64,000 nucleotides of DNA from Rhodovarius lipocyclicus (lineage in GTDB: Bacteria > Pseudomonadota > Alphaproteobacteria > Acetobacterales > Acetobacteraceae): NCBI RefSeq assembly GCF_009900765.1, contig NZ_JAAABL010000001.1, forward strand, positions 62,001-126,000, written 5' to 3'. The position numbers were made by a program, and so were the translations under genes. Numbering within the stretch: position 1 is the first letter of the stretch; each line of letters starts with the position of its first letter. The notes beneath the pieces are model-generated. The model had not been told where the DNA came from and searched no databases. It saw only the letters and a list, made by a program, of their open reading frames with translations. Below, piece after piece: positions 17,971 through 26,494 of the stretch.

Positions 17971-18728
17971 GCATGCGCGGCCCGGCCCTGGCGATGCTTC
18001 GGCTGCTGGCCGGGCTGCTGATCGCGGGTGCGGTGTGGGAGGGCGCGGTGATCGCCCTCGGCATCCGCCCGCATATCCTGCCGCGCCTGGGCATGATCTG
18101 GGGCGCGGTGATGCAGGCCCCGCAGGCCTATTGGGACGGTTTCCTGCGCACGCTGATCGAAACGTTGATCGGCTTCGCCATGGGCGCCTGCGTGGGCGTG
18201 CTGAACGGGGTGGTGTTCTTCCGCCTGCCCACGCTGCGGGACATGCTGCTGCCCATCTTCGTCGTGTCGCAGACCATCCCGGTCATCGCCTTCGGCGCGC
18301 TGGTGGTGCTGTGGTTCGGCAACACGCTGATGGCCAAGGCGATCATCGCCTTTTACCTCACCTTCTTCCCCGTGACCGTGAACACGCTGCTGGGGCTGAA
18401 TTCGGTGGACCCGCGCCAGGTGGCGCTGCTGCGCAGCTTCGGCGCCAATGGCGCGCAGATCCTGTTCCGGCTGCAACTGCCCATGGCCCTGCCGCAGACC
18501 TTCGTGGCGCTGCGCCTCGCGGCCTCGCTCAGCCTGGTGGGTGCCATCGTGGGTGAATGGTTCGGCGACACCACGGGCCTCGGCGTGCTGCTGCTGCAGG
18601 CGATGTACAACGAGAATGTAGTGGCGCTGTGGGCCGCCATCTTCTGCTGCGCCATCCTGGGCACCGGCTTCTACGCGCTGGTCGCCTGGGCCGAGCGGCG
18701 CCTCGTCTTCTGGGGGGCGGAGCAATGA
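17967..18728 (+). CDS. ABC transporter permease (SsuC/TauC type), first copy
   Basis: 253 residues with about six hydrophobic segments. The cytoplasmic EAA-type loop is seen in LNSVDPRQVALLRSFGANGAQILFRLQLPMALP. The conserved FVVSQTIPVIAFGALVVLWFG segment is typical of nitrate/taurine permeases. It forms the inner-membrane channel with the second permease. The ATGA overlap with the binding-protein stop and a four-base overlap with the next gene show tight translational coupling. Confidence 0.9.
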   Translation: MSMRGPALAMLRLLAGLLIAGAVWEGAVIALGIRPHILPRLGMIWGAVMQAPQAYWDGFLRTLIETLIGFAMGACVGVLNGVVFFRLPTLRDMLLPIFVVSQTIPVIAFGALVVLWFGNTLMAKAIIAFYLTFFPVTVNTLLGLNSVDPRQVALLRSFGANGAQILFRLQLPMALPQTFVALRLAASLSLVGAIVGEWFGDTTGLGVLLLQAMYNENVVALWAAIFCCAILGTGFYALVAWAERRLVFWGAEQ

Positions 18729-19462
18729 ACCGGTCCGCGCTGCGTGGCGTGATCGGCGCCATCCTGCTGCTGGCGGTGTGGGAGGGGCTGGCCCGCGGCT
18801 TCTCCCTGCCCGCCTACACGCTGCCGGCGGTGTCGGAGATCATGGCCGCCGTCTGGCGCCATCGGGCCATGCTGCTGCCGGCCGGCTGGCTGACGATGTG
18901 GGAGGCCCTGTCGGGCTATGCCGTGGGTTCCGTGCTCGGCATCGGCTTCGCGGTGCTGCTGGCCGTGCTCACGCCGCTGCGCGGGCCGCTGCTGCCGGTG
19001 CTGATGGCGATCAATTCCGTGCCGGTCGCCGCCTATTCGCCGCTGGTGCTGCTGTGGTTCGGCATCGGCGTGGCATCCAAGGTGGTGATGGTGGCGCTCG
19101 CGGTGGGCTTCACCGTGTTCCTCTCGGCGCTGGCGGGGTTCGACCGGGTGGACCGCCGCAGCGTGGACCTGATGCGCAGCTTCGGCGCGGGGCCGCTCGC
19201 CATCCTGTGGCGGCTGCGCCTGCCCGCCGCCCTGCCGCTGATCGCCACCGGCATGCGGGTTTCCACCGTGCGCAGCCTGATCGTGGCGATCGTGACGGAG
19301 ATGCTGGGCGCCTATGGGGGCCTCGGCTGGATCATCTACCAGGCGGTGGTGCAGATCGACTTCGTGCAGGTGTGGTCGGCGATCGTCGTCGCCTCCTGCA
19401 TCAGCCTGGCATTTTTCGGGGTGGTGGGCGCCATCGAACGTAGGGTGATTTTCTGGCGATGA
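18725..19462 (+). CDS. ABC transporter permease (SsuC/TauC type), second copy
   Basis: 245 residues, homologous in layout to the preceding permease: MAINSVPVAAYSPLVLLWFG and an EAA loop FDRVDRRSVDLMRSFGAGPLAILWRLRLPAALP. Two different permeases suggest a heterodimeric channel, as in several NMT1-type importers. The start ATG overlaps the previous stop by four bases. Its end overlaps the monooxygenase start by four bases, so transporter and enzyme are made from one transcript. Confidence 0.9.
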   Translation: MNRSALRGVIGAILLLAVWEGLARGFSLPAYTLPAVSEIMAAVWRHRAMLLPAGWLTMWEALSGYAVGSVLGIGFAVLLAVLTPLRGPLLPVLMAINSVPVAAYSPLVLLWFGIGVASKVVMVALAVGFTVFLSALAGFDRVDRRSVDLMRSFGAGPLAILWRLRLPAALPLIATGMRVSTVRSLIVAIVTEMLGAYGGLGWIIYQAVVQIDFVQVWSAIVVASCISLAFFGVVGAIERRVIFWR

Positions 19463-20757
19463 CGCGCAAGATGCATTTCGGCCTGTTCCTGCTGGGAACG
19501 GGCAGCCATGTCGCGGGCTGGCGCATGCCCGGGGCCTTCGACAGTTTCCAGGACATGGACGCGGTGCGCGAGATCGGGCGCATCGCCGAACAGGGCCTGT
19601 TCGACCTGATCTTCATGGGCGACAACCTCTATGCCGACCCCACGGCCCACCCCTCCTACACGGTGCGGCTGGAGCCGCTGACGATGCTGGCGGCACTCGC
19701 CTCCAGCACATCGCATATCGGCCTGGGCGGCACGGTCGCCACCACCTATTCCGACCCCTTCACCACCGCCCGCGCCTTCGCCTCGCTGGACCATATCAGC
19801 AAGGGGCGCGCGGTGTGGAACGCGGTCACTGGCTCCAGCCCCCAGGCCGGGCCGAATTTCGGCCGCCTCCACCCCAAGCATGCCGAGCGCTACGCCATCG
19901 CCGCCGAATATGTCGATGTGGTGCGGGGCTTGTGGGATTGCTGGGCGGATGACGCCATCACCGCCGACCGCGCCACCGGCCAGTACATCGACGCCGCCAA
20001 GGTGCGCCCGCTGAACCATGAGGGCGCGCATTTCTCGGTGAAGGGGCCGGTCAATATCGGGCGCTCGCCGCAGGGCCGGCCTCTGATCTCCCAGGCCGGC
20101 GGCTCCGAGCCCGGGCAGGAGTTGGCGGCGCGCACCGCCGATCTGGTTTTCGCCGTGGTGCAGGATTTCGAGGAGGCCCGCGCCCAATACGCGGCGCTCA
20201 AGGCCCGCCTGCCGAAATACGGCCGCCGCGCGGAGGAGGTGGTGGTGCTGCCCGGCGTGATGCCCGTGGTCGGCCGCACGGAGCGCGAGGCGCTGGACAA
20301 GCTGGCCCAGCTGCAATCCTTCGTGGACAGTTCCAACGCGCTGCAACTGCTCTCCGACCGGTTCGGCACGGATATGAGCCAGTACGATCTGGACGGCCCC
20401 ATCCCCGACCTCGCCATCCCCGACACCTATCAGAGCTTCGCCGCCGCCCTGCTGAACAAGGCGCGGCGCGAGAACATGACGCTGCGCGACCTGTACAACC
20501 TGACCGCGGCCGCGCGCGGGCACTGGGTGCTGTGCGGCTCCGCCGAGCAGGTGGCCGATACCTTGCAGCAGTGGTTCGAGGGCGGCGCGGCGGATGGCTT
20601 CAACATCATGCCGTCCCACTTCCCCGACGGGTTGAAGGATTTCGTGGAGCTGGTGGTGCCCATCCTGCAATCACGCGGCCTGTTCCGCACTGCCTATGAA
20701 GGCGGCACGCTGCGCGATCTGCTGGGGCTTTCCCGACCCGTGCGCATTCCGGCCTGA
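19459..20757 (+). CDS. LLM-class FMN-dependent monooxygenase, NtaA/SnaA/DszA family
   Basis: 432 residues. The NtaA-type features are MHFGLFLLGTGSHVAGWR at the N-terminus, FDLIFMGDNLYADPT, SHIGLGGTVATTYSDPF, RAVWNAVTGSSPQAGPNFG, and a late NIMPSHFPDGLKDFVELVVP. These two-component enzymes use FMNH2 supplied by a separate reductase to oxidise C-N or C-S bonds (nitrilotriacetate, EDTA, dibenzothiophene sulfone). No flavin reductase gene is adjacent. Within this operon it is a likely first attack on the imported compound. It overlaps the permease gene by four bases. Confidence 0.9.
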   Translation: MTRKMHFGLFLLGTGSHVAGWRMPGAFDSFQDMDAVREIGRIAEQGLFDLIFMGDNLYADPTAHPSYTVRLEPLTMLAALASSTSHIGLGGTVATTYSDPFTTARAFASLDHISKGRAVWNAVTGSSPQAGPNFGRLHPKHAERYAIAAEYVDVVRGLWDCWADDAITADRATGQYIDAAKVRPLNHEGAHFSVKGPVNIGRSPQGRPLISQAGGSEPGQELAARTADLVFAVVQDFEEARAQYAALKARLPKYGRRAEEVVVLPGVMPVVGRTEREALDKLAQLQSFVDSSNALQLLSDRFGTDMSQYDLDGPIPDLAIPDTYQSFAAALLNKARRENMTLRDLYNLTAAARGHWVLCGSAEQVADTLQQWFEGGAADGFNIMPSHFPDGLKDFVELVVPILQSRGLFRTAYEGGTLRDLLGLSRPVRIPA

Positions 20758-20803
20758 TCCGGCCGGCGCTAGCCTGCCCCGGCATTCAGAGGGAGGCTGG
20801 CGC

Positions 20804-21712
20804 ATGGTCTGGCAGGTGAAACGCGACCTCATCGGCTACGGGGAAAACCCGCCCGACCCGCAATGGCCGGGCGGCGCCAAACTCGCCGTCAATTTCGTGA
20901 TGAATTACGAGGAAGGCTCCGAGCCCTCCATCATGGATGGCGAGACCCAGAGCGAGGCCGGCCTGACCGAGGCGCATGGCCCGGGCCACGGCATCAAGGG
21001 CCGGGACCTAGCCGCCGAGAGCATGTTCGAATACGGCAGCCGCGTGGGCTTCTGGCGCCTGCACCGGATGTTCCAGGAACGCGGCCTGCCGCTGACCATC
21101 TTCGGCTGCGCCCTGGCGCTGGAGCGCAACCCGGAAGCCGCCGCCGCCATCCGCGCCGCGGGCTATGACGTGTGCTCGCATGGCTGGCGCTGGATCAAGC
21201 ATTCCGAACTGACCGAGGCGGAGGAGCGCGAGCACATCCAGCGCGCCGTCGCCAGCCTGGAAAAGACCGTGGGCCATCGCCCGGACGGCTGGTACTGCCG
21301 CTACGGACCCTCGGTGAACACGCGCCGGCTGGTGGTGGAGGAAGGCGGCTTTCTCTACGACAGCGACTATTACGGCGAGGAACTGCCCTTCTGGACCGAG
21401 GTCGAGGGCAGAAAGCACCTGGTCGTGCCCTATTCCCTGACCAACAATGATGGGAAATACGCCGGCTGGATGGGCACCTCCGACCAGTGGTTCTCCTTCA
21501 TCCGCGACGCCTTCGACCTGCTGTATGAGGAAGGGCTGAAGGGCCGGCCGAAAATGATGTCGATCGGGCTGCACATGCGCTTGATCGGCCATCCGGCCCG
21601 CGCCATGGGGCTGAAGCGGCTGCTGGACTATATCGGCGGCAAGCCCGGCGTGTGGGTCACGCGGCGGGTGGATATCGCCAGGCACTGGATGGCGGTGCAT
21701 CCGGCGCCGTAG
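20804..21712 (+). CDS. Polysaccharide-deacetylase-fold hydrolase, PuuE allantoinase-like
   Basis: 302 residues from ATG 20804, preceded by GGGAGG. Hallmarks of the PuuE group (metal-independent allantoinase) rather than of chitin deacetylases are KLAVNFVMNYEEGSE, SRVGFWRLHRMFQERGLPLT, the SHGWRWIKHSELTEAEE stretch and WYCRYGPSVNTRRL. Family members open ureide rings such as allantoin. The gene is followed by an M20 amidohydrolase, as in ureide pathways, which supports ring opening of a hydantoin-like intermediate. True allantoin use is not proven. Confidence 0.85.
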   Translation: MVWQVKRDLIGYGENPPDPQWPGGAKLAVNFVMNYEEGSEPSIMDGETQSEAGLTEAHGPGHGIKGRDLAAESMFEYGSRVGFWRLHRMFQERGLPLTIFGCALALERNPEAAAAIRAAGYDVCSHGWRWIKHSELTEAEEREHIQRAVASLEKTVGHRPDGWYCRYGPSVNTRRLVVEEGGFLYDSDYYGEELPFWTEVEGRKHLVVPYSLTNNDGKYAGWMGTSDQWFSFIRDAFDLLYEEGLKGRPKMMSIGLHMRLIGHPARAMGLKRLLDYIGGKPGVWVTRRVDIARHWMAVHPAP

Positions 21713-21731
21713 CGCGTGGCATGCCGCGTGC

Positions 21732-23033
21732 ATGGCCCGGCGCATGGAAACCGTCCCCTCGCTCGCCTTCGCGCTCGATCTGCTCGGCCGGCTGGCCGCC
21801 GAAACCGAGGACACGCCCGGTGTCACCCGGGCCTCCTTCGGCGCGGGAGAAGCCACGGCCCACCGCCTGGCCGCCGAGGCCGCCCGCGCCATCGGCATGG
21901 AGGTGCGCTGGGATCTGGTGGGCACGCTGCACGCAACCCTGCCCGGGCGCGACCGCAGCCTGCCGGCGGTGGTCATCGGCTCGCATCTGGACAGCGTGCC
22001 GCATGGGGGCAATTTCGATGGCGCGGCGGGGGTGGTGCTGGGGCTGGCCATCGCCCACGCCCTGCGCCGCGCGGGCGTAACGCCGCAGCGCGACCTGCTG
22101 GTGCTGGGCATCCGCGCCGAGGAAATGTGCTGGTTCCATGCCCATTACCTGGGCAGCCGCGCGTTGTTTGGGCTGCTGCCGCGAGACGCCGCCGACACGC
22201 TGCGCCGTGCCGACACCGGCCAGACGCTGGCCCAGCACATGCAGGACCAGTTCCTGGACCCCACACCCATTCGTGAAGGCCAGGCCCTGCTGGACCCCGC
22301 CCGCGTCGCCTGCTTCCTGGAACCGCACATCGAACAGGGGCCGGTGCTGGTGGAGACCGGGTTGCCGCTGGCCGTCGTCACCGGCATTCGCGGCAGCCTG
22401 CGCTATCCGCGCGCCAGCGTGACCGGCGCCTATGCCCATGCGGGCGCCGTGCCGCGCGCCGGGCGGCGGGACGCGGCGCTGGCGGGTGTCGCGCTGATCT
22501 CGGCGCTCGATGCCCATTGGGCGGCGCTGGAGGCAGCGGGCGCCGATCTGGTCTGCACCGCCGGCATCCTGGCGACGGACCCCGTGCACCACGCCCCCAC
22601 CAAGGTGCCGGGCGCGCTGCGCTTCAGCCTGGACATCCGCAGCCAGGACGCGGCCCTGCTGGCCGAGATCGACGGCTGGCTGCGCGTCACCGCCGCGCGC
22701 ATCGGCGCGGAGCGCGGCGTGACCTTCGATTTCGGCCCGCCCACCCACACCAGCCCCGCGCTGATGGATGCGGGGCTGCGCGCCGCCCTGCGCGCCGCCG
22801 CCGCCGAGGCCGATGTGCCGGTGCGGGACATGGCCTCCGGCGCCGGGCATGATTGCGCGACCTTCGCGGGGCTCGGCATCCCGTCGGCCATGCTGTTCCT
22901 GCGCAACCGCAACGGCAGCCACAACCCGGAGGAAGCGCTGGACGCCCCCGACATCCACGCGGCGCTGAAGGTGCTGGTGCCCGCTGTCGCCGGGCTGCTG
23001 GGCGCGCGCCTGCCGGAAGCCGCCCATGGCTGA
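21732..23033 (+). CDS. M20-family amidohydrolase, allantoate/N-carbamoyl type
   Basis: 433 residues. Metal motifs are VIGSHLDSVPHGGNFDGAAG and GIRAEEMCWFHAHYLGSRAL (usually AEES, here AEEM), with EPHIEQGPVLVETGLPLAVVTG and a late ASGAGHDCATFAGLGIPSAM. It should cleave a carbamoyl or ureido amide. It is the second M20 enzyme of the region; with the PuuE-like gene just upstream it forms a ring-opening/decarbamoylation pair. An ATG at 21744 is an alternative start. Confidence 0.87.
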   Translation: MARRMETVPSLAFALDLLGRLAAETEDTPGVTRASFGAGEATAHRLAAEAARAIGMEVRWDLVGTLHATLPGRDRSLPAVVIGSHLDSVPHGGNFDGAAGVVLGLAIAHALRRAGVTPQRDLLVLGIRAEEMCWFHAHYLGSRALFGLLPRDAADTLRRADTGQTLAQHMQDQFLDPTPIREGQALLDPARVACFLEPHIEQGPVLVETGLPLAVVTGIRGSLRYPRASVTGAYAHAGAVPRAGRRDAALAGVALISALDAHWAALEAAGADLVCTAGILATDPVHHAPTKVPGALRFSLDIRSQDAALLAEIDGWLRVTAARIGAERGVTFDFGPPTHTSPALMDAGLRAALRAAAAEADVPVRDMASGAGHDCATFAGLGIPSAMLFLRNRNGSHNPEEALDAPDIHAALKVLVPAVAGLLGARLPEAAHG

Positions 23034-23045
23034 AGGGGGCGCGGC

Positions 23046-24650
23046 CTACCCGATCGCGCGCCCCGCCTCGCCTAGCGCGTGCAGCACGCGGTTGCGGGCG
23101 CGCTGGGCGGCCACCGCCAGCAGCTTCGCGGCATCGCTGCCGGCCTCGGCCGCCGCCAGCCGGCGCAACGGGTCCAGCACCGGCCAGGGGGATTGCGGCA
23201 GGGCCGGGTCATGGCTGAAGCGGTCGCCGGTGGTGTAGTCCAGCGGCACCAGCGCCCGGGACAGGCGCATCAGCGCCGCGTCATCCGGCGTGGCGGCTTC
23301 CACCCGGGCCAGCAGCGCATCCAGCGCGGCGAGCGCCGCCTCCGTGCCCGGCAGCGGCACCAGCTGCGCGCGCAACTGCGCCAGATGCGCCGCGTAATCC
23401 AGCGGCAGCACCGCATCCGTCAGCAGCCGCGCGATGGTGTGGACATAGACCCGCGTGTCGCGCACCAGATTGTCCGGGTCGATCTTGTCCAGCAGGTCAT
23501 CCGGCGTGTGCCACCACCAGCCGAGCGAATGGCGCATCTTGGCCCCGCCCGCGGGCTGCTGGCTCATGGCCATGTACATGGCGGGCACGCCGATGCCCCA
23601 GAAGCTTTCGTCGCCCGCGCGACCGATGCGCTTGCCCTTGTGGGCCTGGCCGGTCTGGGCCGGCACCGCCTCAGCGGCCAGTGCCGCGAGTTCGCTGGCC
23701 GTGCCCGCCTCGCCCAGCACCGAGAAACCCTTGCCGCCGGTGCTGTCCACATTCACATGCACGGCGCAGCGCGCGTCCAGCTCGGCCCAGTGATGGTCGG
23801 CATACCAGGCGCTGCCGGAATAGCGCCCGTGGGAATGGCCGGACCAGAAGCACAGCCGCAGCCCGCGCTTCCATTCCCCGCGCCGGGCGGCCAGCAGGCG
23901 GGCCACCTCCAGCATCGTCACATTGGCCGCGCCATTGTCCATCACGCCGAAATACCAGGTGTCGTGATGGCCGCTGAACAGGATGAAGGGCGCGTCCGGC
24001 TCGCCGATCTCGGCTTCCAGGATCGGGGTGCGGCGCCAGCCGGTGTGCACCTCTGCGTGCAGCACCACATGGGGGGCGGCGCCGGCCTCCAGCTTCGCCT
24101 TCACCGCCTCCCCATCCGCCTGGGAGATGGTGACGACCACCGTGCTGGGCAGCATGGATTGCGTCTCGGGCGCCGGGCTGCCCCAGACTGGTGAGAGGCA
24201 CATCTCGTGCAGATGCTCATGCGGGCTGATGTGCAGCTGGCCGAGCGCACCCGCGCGGCTGGCGCGCAGCGCCACGGCGGGGCTGGCGATGCCCTCGGCC
24301 AGCACGATCTTGCCGCGCGCGTCGATGGCGGCGAATTCGGCCTCGCTCCCCTCCCCCACATAGACCAGCGGCGCGGAGAGCCCGCCGGGCGGCGAGGACA
24401 CCGCCATGGAATGGGTGATGGATTTCAGCGCCACGCCATCCACCACCGCGCTCGCGGCGCCGGGCAGCGAGATATAGGCGTCGTGCTCCAGCACGCGGGT
24501 GCGATAGCCGAAGCCATCCAGCTGGGCCTTCACATAGGCCAGGCTCTCCGCTTCCTCCGGCGTGCCGGACAGCTTCACCCAGCGGGCGAGCTCCGTCAGC
24601 CAGCCCATCATGCGGGCGCCGTCCACCTGGGCGCAAAGTTGGTCGATCAA
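23046..24650 (-). CDS. M28-family peptidase-like hydrolase with altered active-site dyad
   Basis: 534 residues, no visible signal peptide. There is a PA-like insert (YVGEGSEAEFAAIDARGKIVLAEG), then the M28 metal region FSGHHDTWYFGVMDNGAANVTMLEVARLL with His and Asp ligands. Where M28 enzymes have Glu-Glu, this protein reads CFWSGHSHGRYSGSAWYADHH. A later WWWHTPDDLLDKIDPDN gives a further His ligand. It may be an amidase or peptidase of a divergent subgroup, or not proteolytic at all. It is translated leftward after, and overlaps by four bases, the ketopantoate-reductase-like gene. Confidence 0.8.
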   Translation of the reverse strand: MIDQLCAQVDGARMMGWLTELARWVKLSGTPEEAESLAYVKAQLDGFGYRTRVLEHDAYISLPGAASAVVDGVALKSITHSMAVSSPPGGLSAPLVYVGEGSEAEFAAIDARGKIVLAEGIASPAVALRASRAGALGQLHISPHEHLHEMCLSPVWGSPAPETQSMLPSTVVVTISQADGEAVKAKLEAGAAPHVVLHAEVHTGWRRTPILEAEIGEPDAPFILFSGHHDTWYFGVMDNGAANVTMLEVARLLAARRGEWKRGLRLCFWSGHSHGRYSGSAWYADHHWAELDARCAVHVNVDSTGGKGFSVLGEAGTASELAALAAEAVPAQTGQAHKGKRIGRAGDESFWGIGVPAMYMAMSQQPAGGAKMRHSLGWWWHTPDDLLDKIDPDNLVRDTRVYVHTIARLLTDAVLPLDYAAHLAQLRAQLVPLPGTEAALAALDALLARVEAATPDDAALMRLSRALVPLDYTTGDRFSHDPALPQSPWPVLDPLRRLAAAEAGSDAAKLLAVAAQRARNRVLHALGEAGRAIG

Positions 24651-25669
24651 GGCGCGAGCCTCCCCAGTTCATCGGCGAGCGCGCCGGATTGTTCCCGCTG
24701 GCCCTGCTCGATGGCGGTGATCAGTTCCACCAGCTTGTCGGCCATGGGGGTTGGAATGCCGTGGCGGCGGGCGGCGGCGCGCACCGGGGCCAATTGGGCG
24801 GCCACATCGGTCTGGCGCTTGCGCACCGCCAGATCTCGCCAGATGCCGCTGTGGGTCTTCGCGGAGCCGCGGTTGTAGCGCTCCATCACCGCCATGCAGG
24901 CATCGATGCCGGCGGTGTCGTTCGCGGCGAAGGGGGCGGGGTCGAAACCGTCGAAACCGATGGGGGTCACGCCCTCGGCGGCCGCGATCGACAGGATCTC
25001 GCGGATGATGCCCACGATCAGGCGGCGGCGGGCCGGGTCGCCCACGAAATCCGCGATGGAATCATGCGTCAGCGCCGAGGATTTCAGCATGGCGCCATAG
25101 CCGGCCTTCCCCCACAGGAAGCCGAACACATTGTCGCTCAGCACCGCGTCGGGCTCGAACAGCTTCAGTGTTTCATGCAGGGCGGCGATGCGCGGGGTGG
25201 TGGCGCCGTCCAGCTCCCCCACCACCACGGCGCCGCGCACGCCGTACAGGATGCGCCCGGGCGCCAGGTAATCCGCGCCGAAATTCACGAAGGAGCCGAT
25301 GGTGCGCGCGCGGCCCACGATGTCCGCGATCACCAGCTCATTCAGCCCGTTCTGGCAGGAGACGACGGCGCCATCCTCGGCCAGGAAGGGGGCCAGCGCG
25401 CGGGTCGCGCCCTCCGTGTGATGGGCCTTCACGGCCAGGATGATCAGCTTGTGCCGCCCGCTGAAATCCTGCGGCAGGAAGGCCGGGCCGCCGGTGGTGA
25501 ACCGCGCGATCGGGCCTTCGATGCTCAGCTGCCCGGCGTTGATGGCGGCCACATGCTCCGGCACCACATCCACGAAGGTGACGGGCACGCCGGCGCGGCG
25601 CAGGAAGGCGCCGATGGTGCCGCCGATGGCACCCGCGCCCCAAATCACGACAGGCTCTGCTTGGGGCAT
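24647..25669 (-). CDS. Ketopantoate reductase (PanE/ApbA)-family dehydrogenase
   Basis: 340 residues. N-terminal NAD(P) loop VVIWGAGAIGGTIGAFLRRAG, then VSCQNGLNELVIADIVGR with the conserved QNG, and the catalytic lysine region LWGKAGYGAML. The C-terminal helical domain ends near 330. Paralogues outside pantothenate synthesis reduce other 2-keto acids. Its position in a catabolic cluster, coupled with the M28-like gene and divergent from gntR, argues for a pathway role rather than for vitamin B5. Confidence 0.83.
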   Translation of the reverse strand: MPQAEPVVIWGAGAIGGTIGAFLRRAGVPVTFVDVVPEHVAAINAGQLSIEGPIARFTTGGPAFLPQDFSGRHKLIILAVKAHHTEGATRALAPFLAEDGAVVSCQNGLNELVIADIVGRARTIGSFVNFGADYLAPGRILYGVRGAVVVGELDGATTPRIAALHETLKLFEPDAVLSDNVFGFLWGKAGYGAMLKSSALTHDSIADFVGDPARRRLIVGIIREILSIAAAEGVTPIGFDGFDPAPFAANDTAGIDACMAVMERYNRGSAKTHSGIWRDLAVRKRQTDVAAQLAPVRAAARRHGIPTPMADKLVELITAIEQGQREQSGALADELGRLAP

Positions 25670-25687
25670 CGGGTCGCGTCCTTTACT

Positions 25688-25750
25688 ATGCTGCGAACCA
25701 GCATGGGCCAACTCGGGTGCCTGTCAATCCGTTTGACAATTGTCTGGCAA
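25688..25750. promoter_or_regulatory. Divergent regulatory region with nested inverted repeats upstream of second gntR
   Basis: Several symmetric elements are packed here. ATGCTG-N5-CAGCAT lies at 25688-25704, TGTCAA-N5-TTGACA at 25722-25738, the perfect palindrome GACAATTGTC at 25735-25744, and TTGTCTGGCAA at 25740-25750. The last differs by one base from TTGTC-N-GACAA. TTGACA at 25733-25738 could double as a -35 box. The position between a leftward gene pair and the rightward gntR suggests an autoregulated divergent promoter. Confidence 0.5.
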
Positions 25751-25766
25751 TGCAGGCAGGTTTCAC

Positions 25767-26483
25767 ATGATGGACATCCTTCCGACACCGCTCCGAGAGG
25801 GCCTGACCCTGCGCCAACAGGCGGAGGAAGCCTTGCGCACGGCCATCGCCACCGGGCGCTTCCTGCCCGGCCAGCGCCTGACGGACCGCGAGCTGACCGA
25901 ACTGCTCGGCGTGGCCCGCAGCACGGTGCGCGAGGCGGTGCGCCAGCTCGAATCCGAAGGCCTGATCACCACCATCCCCTTCCGGGGCCCGACCGTCGCC
26001 AACCTGACCACGGAGGAAGCGCGCGACCTGTACGAATTGCGCGCCATCCTGGAAGGCGAGGCCGCGCGCCTGTGCGCCGAGCGCGGCCGCCCCGAGCATT
26101 TCGCCGCCATTCTGCAGGCGCTGGACGCGATGCGCGCCGCGGCCAGCGACGACGCGCTCAGCGGCGTCATGGTCTCCAGCGCCGATTTCTACCACGCCAT
26201 CTTCGATGGCGCGGGCAACGCCGCGCTGAAGCACTCCATCGTGGCCATCCACAACCGGCTGGCGATCTTCCGCTTCAGCTCCACCAAATACCCGGGCCGC
26301 ATCGCGCAATCCCTGAAAAGCCTGACCGCGCTGGCCGAGGCCATCACCAGCCACGACGGCGATGCCGCCCGCGCGGCCGGAATCCAGCACATCAACGGCG
26401 CGGCCGAGCTGGCCCTGTTCCTGATCGGGGAACGGGCCAAGGGCGCGCTGGCCGCACGCCGCCGGCGCGGCGGCAACGACTAG
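25767..26483 (+). CDS. GntR-family regulator with FCD ligand domain (second copy)
   Basis: 238 residues from ATG 25767 (25770 also possible), with AGGCAGG upstream. The winged helix reads GQRLTDRELTELLGVARSTVREAVRQLESEGLI. The FCD domain follows with DLYELRAILEGEAARLCAE, the metal region SADFYHAIFDGAGN and the final HINGAAELAL. It should be a ligand-responsive repressor for the flanking SDR/Bug genes and the divergent M28/PanE-like pair. The inverted repeats around its promoter indicate autoregulation, and similar repeats elsewhere hint at further targets. Confidence 0.9.
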   Translation: MMDILPTPLREGLTLRQQAEEALRTAIATGRFLPGQRLTDRELTELLGVARSTVREAVRQLESEGLITTIPFRGPTVANLTTEEARDLYELRAILEGEAARLCAERGRPEHFAAILQALDAMRAAASDDALSGVMVSSADFYHAIFDGAGNAALKHSIVAIHNRLAIFRFSSTKYPGRIAQSLKSLTALAEAITSHDGDAARAAGIQHINGAAELALFLIGERAKGALAARRRRGGND

Positions 26484-26494
26484 GGGAACACATC

